NCBI GenBank assembly: GCA_937895955.1
Contig: CALAZI010000112.1
Location: 1 to 19,784, forward strand
DNA length: 19,784 nucleotides
Reading direction: 5' to 3'
Source of the DNA: an uncultured Alphaproteobacteria bacterium
GTDB lineage: Bacteria > Pseudomonadota > Alphaproteobacteria > Caulobacterales > Parvularculaceae
Under the pieces are notes generated by a model that did no database searches, was not told where the DNA came from, and saw only the letters and a list, made by a program, of their open reading frames with translations. The position numbers and the translations under genes were made by a program. This document shows positions 8,658 through 15,450 of the stretch, in pieces (within the stretch, counting starts at the first letter, position 1; each line of letters begins with the position of its first letter).

Positions 8658-10315
8658 TGGCCAAAGACGAACTCGTCTTCCTGCCGCTAGGCGGATCAGG
8701 TGAAATCGGCATGAATATGAACCTGTACGGGTTCGGGCCGCCTCATAATCGAAAATGGATCATGATCGATTGCGGCGTCATGTTCGGCGATCTTGCAACG
8801 CCGGGCGTTGAGCTTATCTGCGCCGACCCGACATACATTCTTGAGGAAAAGAAAAACCTGCTCGGCCTCGTCCTGACGCACGGCCATGAAGACCATATCG
8901 GCGCCGTCGGCCTTTTGGCGCCGGAACTCGGCTGTCCCGTTTACGCCACGCCGTTTACGGCGAAACTTGTCGAGAGCAAGCTTGAGGAACGCGGCGTTGA
9001 AATCGACATGCGCGTCATCAATCTCGGCGCGCGCCTCGATATCGGCCCGTTCGACCTTGAATTCGTCACGCTGACGCATTCGATTCCGGAGCCGAACGGC
9101 GTCATCATTCGCACCCCGCTCGGCGTCGTTCTTCATACGGGGGACTGGAAAATCGACCCCGAACCGACGCTGGGGCCGGTGACAGATTCGCCGACCTTGC
9201 GCGCGATCGGCGACGCCGGCGTCCTCGCGATGGTTTGCGATTCGACAAATGTCCTGTCGTCAGGGGAATCCGGCTCGGAGATGCGGGTCAAGGAGAGCCT
9301 GATCAAGATCATCGCTGAACAGCCCGGACGGGTCGCGGTGACGACATTCGCGTCCAATGTTTCGCGCGTCGTCTCGATCTGCGAGGCGGCTTATGCGGCC
9401 GATCGCGCCGTTTGCCTGCTCGGCCGCTCAATGCTGCGGATCGTCGGCGCGGCGAGAGATGTCGGTCTGCTGCCCGAGGGCGTCAGTTTTGTTGAGCCGG
9501 CTGAGGCGGGCTTTCTTCCGCGCGACAAGGTGCTTTATCTCTGCACCGGGAGTCAGGGCGAACCGCGCGCGGCGCTTGCGCGTATTGCGCGCGACGATCA
9601 TCGCGATCTTGTCTTGACCGAAGGCGACACGGTGATCTTCTCGTCCAAGATCATTCCAGGCAATGAGCGGGGCATTTTCACGCTGATCAACGATCTCGTT
9701 GAGCTCGGCGTTAAAGTCATTACGGAAAAAGACGCCTTTACGCATGTGTCCGGCCATCCCAATCGCGATGAACTGAAGAAGATGTATGAATGGGTGCGGC
9801 CGAAATATTCGATCCCCGTGCACGGGGAAGCGCGCCATCTCGAAGCGCATGCGGATTTTGCGATGACCCTCGGCGTCGACGACGCCCTCGCGCCGCGCAA
9901 CGGCGATCTGATCCGCCTCGCCCCCGGCGCGCCTGCAGTCATTGACGAGACGCCGGCGGGACGATGGATGCTCGACGGCGACATTTTGATGCCCGAAGGA
10001 TCGGGCCCGATGCGAGAGCGCCGCAAGCTTTCCTATGCGGGGATCGTGTCCGTCGGCCTTGCGATTGACGAACATGGCGGCGCCGCCGCGCCGCCGGCTG
10101 TCGCCATAATCGGCGCGCCGAAGGAGGCGCCGGGCGTTGACGATCTTGCCGATTTGATCGCTGAAAAGGCTGAAGCGGCGCTGCATGCGCTCAGCAATTC
10201 AAAGCGCCGGGATGACGCCGCCGTAGAGCTTGCGGTGACGCGCGCCGTGCGAAACGAGATGATTGCGGCCTGGGGAAAGCGGCCAGGCGTGGCGATTTTG
10301 ATCCAGAGAGTTTGA
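8657..10315 (+). CDS. rnj: Ribonuclease J (metallo-beta-lactamase / beta-CASP)
   Basis: Zinc-dependent 5'-exonuclease/endonuclease of RNA processing and decay, including rRNA maturation; alphaproteobacteria commonly carry it alongside RNase E. The 552-aa protein shows the metallo-beta-lactamase core with HGHEDH at residues 75-80, then VVLHTGDWKID, CDSTNV, the beta-CASP region (VSGHPNRDEL, VHGEARHLEAHA) and a C-terminal domain, all in standard order and length. The start overlaps the coaX stop by one base, and the DUF1467 gene begins 4 nt after its stop. Confidence 0.95.
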   Translation: MAKDELVFLPLGGSGEIGMNMNLYGFGPPHNRKWIMIDCGVMFGDLATPGVELICADPTYILEEKKNLLGLVLTHGHEDHIGAVGLLAPELGCPVYATPFTAKLVESKLEERGVEIDMRVINLGARLDIGPFDLEFVTLTHSIPEPNGVIIRTPLGVVLHTGDWKIDPEPTLGPVTDSPTLRAIGDAGVLAMVCDSTNVLSSGESGSEMRVKESLIKIIAEQPGRVAVTTFASNVSRVVSICEAAYAADRAVCLLGRSMLRIVGAARDVGLLPEGVSFVEPAEAGFLPRDKVLYLCTGSQGEPRAALARIARDDHRDLVLTEGDTVIFSSKIIPGNERGIFTLINDLVELGVKVITEKDAFTHVSGHPNRDELKKMYEWVRPKYSIPVHGEARHLEAHADFAMTLGVDDALAPRNGDLIRLAPGAPAVIDETPAGRWMLDGDILMPEGSGPMRERRKLSYAGIVSVGLAIDEHGGAAAPPAVAIIGAPKEAPGVDDLADLIAEKAEAALHALSNSKRRDDAAVELAVTRAVRNEMIAAWGKRPGVAILIQRV

Positions 10316-10319
10316 AGCG

Positions 10320-10565
10320 ATGAATCCGGCTGGGGTTTTTGTCATTTACGTCATGGTCTGGTGGTGCATTTTTTTCGCCATGCTGCCGCTCGGCGTGACG
10401 GGCCGCTGGGAAAGCGACGGCGATGATGTCGACGGCGCGGACCCCGGCGCGCCGACGAACCCCAATCTGAAAAAGAAAGCGCTTTGGACGAGCCTCTCCG
10501 CTTTGCCCGTCACCGCGGTCATTGTCGCGATCATCTTGAGCGGCTTTTTTGATTTTCGGGATTAA
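10320..10565 (+). CDS. DUF1467 family small membrane protein
   Basis: An 81-aa protein with two hydrophobic helices (about residues 5-26 and 58-77) flanking a short acidic, Pro/Gly-containing loop (GAPTNPNLKKKALWTS). This pattern matches the alphaproteobacterial DUF1467 family, which commonly follows the RNase J gene. Function is unknown. It starts 4 nt after the rnj stop and is the last gene of the nuo-birA-coaX-rnj run; no convincing intrinsic terminator is visible after it. Confidence 0.85.
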   Translation: MNPAGVFVIYVMVWWCIFFAMLPLGVTGRWESDGDDVDGADPGAPTNPNLKKKALWTSLSALPVTAVIVAIILSGFFDFRD

Positions 10566-10641
10566 TGCGCGCTTTCGCTTGAACAAATTCGCGGTCTCAA
10601 TTACCCGTCGCCCAGATCAGCGATTTGCCGCTTTTATCGTC

Positions 10642-10650
10642 GGGAGGGGG
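10642..10650 (+). promoter_or_regulatory. Strong ribosome binding site fixing the mgtE start
   Basis: GGGAGGGGG lies 4 nt before the ATG at 10655. This supports that codon over the in-frame ATG at 10625, which would place the purine tract inside the gene. Confidence 0.65.
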
Positions 10651-10654
10651 CGTC

Positions 10655-12106
10655 ATGTCCGATCCGGTTATCCTCGACGAAAAGAAGGACGGACCGGAAA
10701 CCCCGGCGCCGGAACAGGAATCGTCTGCCCTCCATGACGAGCTGACTCTCGCCGAGCGCTATGTCGAGCCGGTCGAGGAAGCGATTGAAGCCCGCGACGT
10801 CAAGCGGATCGAAGGCCTCTTTGACGAGCTCCACCCGGCGGATTTGGCGGACGTCATCGCGCTCCTGCACGAGGACGACCGACTGTCGCTGATTGAGTTG
10901 CTGGGCGGCAGTCTGCCTGCGGAGGTGTTGCCGGAGCTTGATCCCGGCCTCACCGAAGAAGTCGTAAACGCGATGCGGCCCGAAGCGGTCGCCGAAGCGG
11001 TAAGCGAACTCGATACGGACGACGCCGCCTTCATCCTTGAAGAGCTGGATGAGGAAAAGCGCGCCGAAATTCTCGCCAAGACCGCGGCGCCCGATCGGTT
11101 GGCGCTCAACCAGGCCTTCGATTACGAAGAGGAATCAGCCGGCCGCCTGATGCAGCGCGAAGTGTTCGCCGCGCCAGCCTACTGGACGGTCGGGCAGATC
11201 ATCGACCGCCTGCGCGGCAAGGAAGAGCTTCCTGATCGTTTCTACGAGGTGTTCGTCATCGACCCGGCGACGAAACCGATCGGGGCGGTGCCGCTTGCGA
11301 CCTTGCTGAAGACGCAGCGCGATGTGGCGATCGAGAAGATCATGAATCCAGACGTCTGGTCCATTCCGGTTACGATGGACCAGGAGGATGTCGCCTACAA
11401 ATTCGAGCAGTACAATCTGATCTCCGCGCCGGTCGTTGACGACTCGGGACGCCTTGTCGGCATGATCACGGTCGACGACGTTGTTGAAATCGTTCACGCC
11501 GAAAGCGCTGAAGACATGCTGGCTCTCGGCGGCGTTGAATCGGACGCCGGCATCACCGACAGCGTGCTCGAAACAGTGCGGTCGCGTTTCTCCTGGCTTG
11601 CGGTCAATCTTGGAACTGCGATCCTCGCCTCACTTGTCATCTCGGTGTTCGACGCCGCAATCGAAAAGGTCGTTGCGCTCGCCGTTCTCATGCCGATCGT
11701 CGCGTCTATGGGCGGCAACGCCGGCACGCAAACGCTGACCGTCGCCGTTCGCAGCCTTGCAATGCGCGATCTGACGACGGCGAACGCCGCGCGCATCATC
11801 TGGCGCGAAACGATCGTCGGCGGCCTTAACGGCGTATTGTTCGCCATTATCATGGGCGCGCTTGCGGGATTCTGGTATTTGAGCATCGGCGCCGGGGCGA
11901 CGGAGGCGGTGCGCCTCGGCGTCGTCATCGGCGCTGCAATGATCGTCAATCTGATCGCCGCCGGGCTTGCGGGAATTTTGATTCCGCTTGGCCTGCAGCG
12001 GGCCGGCGCCGACCCGGCGGTCTCCTCCGCCGTTTTTGTGACGACGGTGACCGATGTGGTCGGCTTTTTTGTTTTTCTCGGTCTCGCGGCGATCGTGCTT
12101 CTTTAG
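10655..12106 (+). CDS. mgtE: Magnesium transporter MgtE
   Basis: Mg2+-gated Mg2+ channel of the inner membrane, 483 aa. Order of parts: cytosolic N domain of helical repeats (about residues 30-150), two CBS domains (about 155-275, with SAPVVDDSGRLVGMITVDD in the second), an acidic connecting helix (HAESAEDMLALGG near 280), then about five transmembrane helices from residue 312 on. The membrane part has the hallmark MPIVASMGGNAGTQTLTVAVR near residue 346. In the family, Mg2+ binding by the N and CBS domains closes the channel. The 89-bp gap after the DUF1467 gene and the strong own RBS suggest separate expression. Confidence 0.95.
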   Translation: MSDPVILDEKKDGPETPAPEQESSALHDELTLAERYVEPVEEAIEARDVKRIEGLFDELHPADLADVIALLHEDDRLSLIELLGGSLPAEVLPELDPGLTEEVVNAMRPEAVAEAVSELDTDDAAFILEELDEEKRAEILAKTAAPDRLALNQAFDYEEESAGRLMQREVFAAPAYWTVGQIIDRLRGKEELPDRFYEVFVIDPATKPIGAVPLATLLKTQRDVAIEKIMNPDVWSIPVTMDQEDVAYKFEQYNLISAPVVDDSGRLVGMITVDDVVEIVHAESAEDMLALGGVESDAGITDSVLETVRSRFSWLAVNLGTAILASLVISVFDAAIEKVVALAVLMPIVASMGGNAGTQTLTVAVRSLAMRDLTTANAARIIWRETIVGGLNGVLFAIIMGALAGFWYLSIGAGATEAVRLGVVIGAAMIVNLIAAGLAGILIPLGLQRAGADPAVSSAVFVTTVTDVVGFFVFLGLAAIVLL

Positions 12107-12112
12107 CCAGGG

Positions 12113-12514
12113 CTAGCCAATTTGATCTGAGGGCGTCTTTCGAAAGACGAACCGGATCGCCGCAAGGCCGAACAGCAATAGGAATAATACGCCCGGCTCC
12201 GGCACGTCGTCGGGCGGCGGCGGTTTGGGCGGCGGGCATTCGGGATCCGTCTTCGGATTGCAAGGCGGCGGCGGCGCGATCGGCGGCACGACGATGCCGG
12301 GAATTTCGAAAGGCGGTATATAGGGCGGCGCCCACTCATCCGTTTTGGGGGGATAAACAGGCGTCGGCTCGCTGGGGATCAGCGGAACCTCTTCTTCCGG
12401 AACCCGCCCTGGCCCCCTCGGCGCCGGCTCGTAACCGGCGAGCCGCTTGGGAACGGGGCGGGCGCCTAAAAAGGGCGCGCGGTCTTTCCTTCGCCTTCGG
12501 CGCAACAACCGCAA
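12113..12514 (-). CDS. Proline-rich protein with C-terminal PEP-CTERM sorting signal (start uncertain)
   Basis: The C-terminus has the tripartite signal of exosortase substrates: VPEP, then a hydrophobic helix (LFLLLFGLAAIRFVF), then a short basic tail (RK). Ahead of it is a proline-rich stalk with two related segments (PPKTDEW and NPKTDPEC). The signal would have the protein processed and held at the cell surface by an exosortase, which is not in the window. Oddities: the frame has no ATG; the earliest start in it is TTG at 12514. It also lacks any N-terminal signal peptide, which exosortase substrates need, and its first residues are an implausible Arg run. It overlaps the upstream small ORF by 49 nt in the -1 relation, so its true N-terminus may come from that ORF. 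Coding character from about residue 13 onward looks real. Confidence 0.6.
   Translation of the reverse strand: MRLLRRRRRKDRAPFLGARPVPKRLAGYEPAPRGPGRVPEEEVPLIPSEPTPVYPPKTDEWAPPYIPPFEIPGIVVPPIAPPPPCNPKTDPECPPPKPPPPDDVPEPGVLFLLLFGLAAIRFVFRKTPSDQIG
12403..12462 (-). other. Nested inverted repeats downstream of the slippery site
   Basis: On the - strand an outer 7-bp stem (CCCGCCC at 12462-12456 with GGGCGGG at 12409-12403) encloses an inner 7-bp stem (CGGCTCG at 12445-12439 with CGAGCCG at 12431-12425, 7-nt loop). The outer stem begins 6 nt after the heptamer CCCTTTT. The pairing is seen directly; a role in stalling ribosomes is inferred, and GC-rich DNA yields such stems by chance fairly often. 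Confidence 0.4.
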
Positions 12515-12675
12515 TTGATCACAATGTCATTGCGGATATCGCCGACGGCGCGCGCATAGAGTTCGGCGATCTCTTTTTCATCGAGCTGCCGCTTGCCGCC
12601 AAATCCGCCGGTCCAGACAATCGCTCCTGCGAGGATCGCTGCAGCGATGACGTTCGCGATGCCGTTGCCGATCAT
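12466..12675 (-). CDS. Small single-span membrane protein (possible first part of PEP-CTERM gene)
   Basis: An ORF of 69 aa from ATG 12675 (73 aa if the ATG at 12687 is used; GGTGG 5 nt before the inner ATG slightly favours it). It starts with a hydrophobic helix (about residues 6-24) that could be a membrane anchor or uncleaved signal, followed by a charged region (QLDEKEIAELYARAV) and a Cys-rich CGCC near the end. I do not recognise a family. Codon third positions are GC-rich as in neighbouring genes, which supports real coding. Its stop at 12466-12468 lies inside the next ORF and follows immediately on a slippery heptamer, so this may be the N-terminal part of a roughly 187-191-aa frameshift product. 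Confidence 0.55.
   Translation of the reverse strand: MIGNGIANVIAAAILAGAIVWTGGFGGKRQLDEKEIAELYARAVGDIRNDIVINCGCCAEGEGKTARPF
12469..12475 (-). promoter_or_regulatory. Candidate -1 frameshift slippery heptamer CCCTTTT
   Basis: In the reading frame of the upstream small ORF the - strand reads C CCT TTT TAG, a heptamer of the form X XXY YYZ placed directly before the stop codon. Slipping back one base changes the next codons from TAG to TTA GGC and leads precisely into the proline-rich PEP-CTERM frame. The geometry is canonical; whether it functions is unknown. Confidence 0.4.
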
Positions 12676-12687
12676 GGATGCCACCAT

Positions 12688-13090
12688 AGGTTCGCCCGGC
12701 TATCCCAAGGGTTGTCCGCCAAATGGCGGAAAACGTCCCGAATCGGGAAACCGCGCCGGACGCCGGTCTCCCTGCCGCTTGTCTTCCAAGCTTCGCGCCA
12801 AAAAAGGGCCTTGTCGATTTGATCGCCATAACGGGCGGGCGAATCGCCCTTTCCCACGTGGCGTCAACCCTTCGATGCGCGACGGCATAGCGCCGCGAAT
12901 CAATCGGTTAGGCGAGATGAGGCGATTTCGTCACATTCGCGTCTGCGCGGGGGAATAGGCGCGCGCCGCGCCTACCAAGGGCGCTGTGCCCATGCTAATA
13001 AACCTTAACACGGCTCCATGGGGAGAGCCTTGGGCGGCCTTTCTGTCGCAGCGAGGCCGTGTCGCGTTTGGAGGGGAATGGCGGGTCAGC
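12688..13090. other. Non-coding region between the small membrane ORF and spmX-like gene
   Basis: About 400 bp between divergent genes. Frames here give Arg-rich, low-quality translations and I see no gene. It should contain both divergent promoters, but no clear -35/-10 pair stands out; TAATAA at 12996-13001 could be a -10 without a good -35. Small inverted repeats occur at 12956-12974 and near 12718-12731. Confidence 0.55.
12956..12974. repeat. Perfect 8-bp inverted repeat, 3-nt loop
   Basis: TAGGCGCG (12956-12963), CGC, CGCGCCTA (12967-12974). It lies about 115 bp upstream of the spmX-like start. It is not followed by a T-run on either strand, so it is not a standard terminator. It could be a leader hairpin or an operator dyad; function is unknown. 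Confidence 0.45.
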
Positions 13091-14062
13091 ATGAAGACGG
13101 GAACGACCGGTCTTAATCTGATCAAGGGCTATGAAGGCCTGAGGATGTCGGCGCATTATGCGCCGAGCGAGGAATGGACGGTTGGATACGGCCACACCTC
13201 GTCGGCTCGCCATGGGATGAGCGTTACGGAAGGCGACGCGGAACGTCTCCTCCGGCAGGACGTCCAGCCGATCGAAAAGCTGGTCGCCGACACCGTCCGC
13301 GCACCGCTCAATCAGAACGAACATGACGCCGTCGTCTCGCTGATCTTCAATATCGGCGAGGAGAATTGGAAGCGGTCTACCGTTCTTAGAAAACTCAATG
13401 AGGGCGATAAGCTCGCCGCGGCGCGCGCCTTTGAGATGTGGACCAAGGCGCGGGTGAACGGCGAACTCGTTTCGCTTGACGGCCTTGTGCGTCGCCGCGC
13501 GGCGGAGAAATCGCTTTTCCTGATGCCGACTGATGCGTCGCTTGTCGTGCCGACGTCAGATGTGCGCCCGGCGCCTGAATGCGAACTCGATTTCAAATCA
13601 GACCGCGAGCTGAAAGCCTCGCCGCTGGTCGATTTCGACCGCAAGTCGAACAGCAAGGCGCTGACGCTTTCAGGCGAGGAGCGCGCTGCGCGCTCGCGCG
13701 CGCTTTTCGCCGCGACCCAGGCGTTATCCGTCGATCCGACCAAGATGATCATCAGCAAGGCTGAAGAACACGCCGACATGGGCGTGACGATCGGCGCCAT
13801 GCTCGCCGGACTGTTGGCGCTCGCCATGACGGCGCTTGGCGGGGTCTTGCTGATCGGCCAGGAATTTCCGGCGTTCGCGGAGTCGATCGGGCTCGGTTAT
13901 GACCGGTTTGTCGAGATATTCGAGAATCTGCCGATGTGGCTGGCGGCGGTCGGCGCGGCGATCTGCTATTTCATCCTCTACATTCTCGTGAAGCGCGTTT
14001 CGCGGCACGACCTTAAACGCCAGCGGGCGCAGGAGTTTGCGCGTCTGCGCGCGGCTGAATAA
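13091..14062 (+). CDS. spmX: SpmX-like muramidase-domain polarity protein (GH24 fold, two C-terminal TM)
   Basis: The 323-aa protein has a phage-type GH24 lysozyme domain at about residues 1-150 (IKGYEGLR, WTVGYGHT, STVLRKLNEGD, VRRRAAEKSLFL). A hydrophilic, charged linker (about 150-229) and two transmembrane helices (about 231-253 and 282-302) follow. This order is that of SpmX of Caulobacterales, which localises and stimulates the kinase DivJ at the stalked pole and arose from a domesticated phage lysin. Of the E-8-D/C-5-T triad, Glu15 and Thr30 are present but the middle position is Ala24, as in the detoxified SpmX active site. The linker is short compared with Caulobacter SpmX (about 430 aa). 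The start at 13091 is chosen because the domain begins there; the frame is open up to 12986. DUF1489 follows 8 nt later. SpmX identity is by architecture and remembered sequence; alternatively a plain membrane-bound lysozyme homologue. Confidence 0.8.
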   Translation: MKTGTTGLNLIKGYEGLRMSAHYAPSEEWTVGYGHTSSARHGMSVTEGDAERLLRQDVQPIEKLVADTVRAPLNQNEHDAVVSLIFNIGEENWKRSTVLRKLNEGDKLAAARAFEMWTKARVNGELVSLDGLVRRRAAEKSLFLMPTDASLVVPTSDVRPAPECELDFKSDRELKASPLVDFDRKSNSKALTLSGEERAARSRALFAATQALSVDPTKMIISKAEEHADMGVTIGAMLAGLLALAMTALGGVLLIGQEFPAFAESIGLGYDRFVEIFENLPMWLAAVGAAICYFILYILVKRVSRHDLKRQRAQEFARLRAAE

Positions 14063-14070
14063 GACCTGAA

Positions 14071-14499
14071 ATGACCCTCCATCTCATTAAGCTCTGCGCT
14101 GGCGCCAGCGGGGTCGATGAATTGCGCGCGCGCATCGACCGCAGCGTGGCGCGTAATCGAAAAACGAGGGGGCAAGCCGTTCACACGCATGAAACGCGCA
14201 TGTTTCCGCGCCGGCGCGATGAGTTGCTGAACGGGGGGTCGATCTATTGGGTGATTAAAGGCGTCGTTCTTACGCGCCAGGCGATCATTGATATTGAAGC
14301 TTTTTGCGACGAGTCCGGCGTCGACAGATGCGCCATCCTGCTTGACCCGACGCTCACGCCGACTGAAGCCCAGCCGCGTCGCGCATTTCAGGGATGGCGT
14401 TATCTGGAGGCGGCTGATGCGCCGCGCGATCTTCGATCGGGAGAGGCCTCTGCGCCGCCGGCCTTGCGCGCAAAACTGGCGGAACTTGGATTGTTGTAG
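14071..14499 (+). CDS. DUF1489 family protein
   Basis: A 142-aa soluble protein with the family pattern MTLHLIKLCAG at the N-terminus, HTHETRMFPRRRDELLNGG, IYWVIKGVVLTRQAI, CAILLDP and FQGWRYLE, recognised as the alphaproteobacterial DUF1489 family. The function is unknown. No signal peptide or membrane segment is seen. It starts 8 nt after the spmX-like stop, so the two genes are probably co-transcribed, and it converges on panC with a gap of only 10 nt. Confidence 0.88.
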   Translation: MTLHLIKLCAGASGVDELRARIDRSVARNRKTRGQAVHTHETRMFPRRRDELLNGGSIYWVIKGVVLTRQAIIDIEAFCDESGVDRCAILLDPTLTPTEAQPRRAFQGWRYLEAADAPRDLRSGEASAPPALRAKLAELGLL

Positions 14500-14509
14500 G
14501 CGCGCGCGT

Positions 14510-15394
14510 TCATCGCGAATCGGAAGTGACGGGCCAATTATCGATCAGGCGCGTGCTGCCGAGAATGACGGCGGCGAAGATGCGCGACGGCGCCGTTACG
14601 GCGCCGGAACCAGCCGGCTCAAGCGTTTCGGCGTTTCGGATTTCAAGATAATCGATCGACGTGAAGCCGGCCTCACCGAGGGCGGTGCGCCCGAAATGGA
14701 TCGCCTCGCCGACCGCATCGCCGCGCGAAAGGCGATCGGCCATTTTTGAAAGAACCTTGTTGAGCGCGCCTGCGATCTTGCGCTCGTCGGCGTTCAGATA
14801 GGCGTTGCGCGACGACATTGCGAGGCCGTCGGCTTCGCGCACGATCGGCGCGCCGACGATCTCGACCGGCAAATCGAGATCCTTCGCCATGCGCCGGATG
14901 ACGAGAAGCTGCTGGTAATCCTTCTCGCCGAAGACGGCGATGTCGGGCGCGACCTGGTTGAGAAGCTTGCAGACCACTGTCGCGACGCCGCCGAAAAAAT
15001 GCGGCCTCGACGCGCCGCAAAGCCCCTGCGAAACGGATGCGACGGAGACCGCTGTCTGAAACCCCGCCGGATACATTTCCTCGGAGGATGGGGCGAAGAC
15101 GAGGTCGCAGCCCTCTTTTTTCAACAAAGCGAGGTCGGTTTCCTCGCGTCGCGGGTAGGTCCCGAAATCCTCATGCGGGGCGAATTGCGCGGGATTGACG
15201 AAAATGCTGGCGATCGTTCGTTCGGCGAGGGCGTTTGAGCGGCGGATCAGCGACAAATGGCCCTCATGCAGCGCCCCCATGGTGGGGACGAGTCCGACCG
15301 AAAGCCCCTCGGCGCGCCATTTCCGGACCATTTTCCGGACTTCCTCAACGGTGCGGACAACCAGCATTTGCGAATCGACGGCGGCTGCAGGCAT
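14510..15394 (-). CDS. panC: Pantoate--beta-alanine ligase (pantothenate synthetase)
   Basis: Makes pantothenate from pantoate, beta-alanine and ATP in the cytoplasm, the last step of vitamin B5 synthesis and the source of substrate for CoaX encoded earlier in the window. The 294-aa protein shows VPTMGALHEGHLSLIR with the ATP-binding His43/His46, FVNPAQFAPHEDFGTYPR, GEKDYQQLLVIRR and MSSRNAYL, all in order. The start at 15394 has AGGA upstream at good spacing; the alternative Met10 would also fit the family N-terminus. panB is not adjacent. It is divergent from the SPOR gene across 56 bp. Confidence 0.95.
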   Translation of the reverse strand: MPAAAVDSQMLVVRTVEEVRKMVRKWRAEGLSVGLVPTMGALHEGHLSLIRRSNALAERTIASIFVNPAQFAPHEDFGTYPRREETDLALLKKEGCDLVFAPSSEEMYPAGFQTAVSVASVSQGLCGASRPHFFGGVATVVCKLLNQVAPDIAVFGEKDYQQLLVIRRMAKDLDLPVEIVGAPIVREADGLAMSSRNAYLNADERKIAGALNKVLSKMADRLSRGDAVGEAIHFGRTALGEAGFTSIDYLEIRNAETLEPAGSGAVTAPSRIFAAVILGSTRLIDNWPVTSDSR

Positions 15395-15450
15395 GCTATA
15401 GGTCCTTTCCGCTTGGGCGGCTGGACGTCGGACTGGGGTCGGAGTGGCTA

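Noticed and set aside
12859..12874. Sigma-54-like element upstream of the spmX-like gene (TGGC near -24)
   Set aside because: Caulobacter spmX is linked to sigma-54/TacA control, so I looked for one. The -12 GC is missing at the required 10-nt spacing (TTCG instead of TTGC).
12700..12958. Small open frames on both strands of the gap before the spmX-like gene
   Set aside because: Translations are Arg/Gly/Pro-rich without RBS, motif or hydrophobic pattern; several overlap each other on both strands.
12986..13090. 35-codon N-terminal extension of the spmX-like ORF
   Set aside because: No good RBS at 12986, and the added residues do not resemble a signal peptide or the muramidase domain, which begins at Met 13091.
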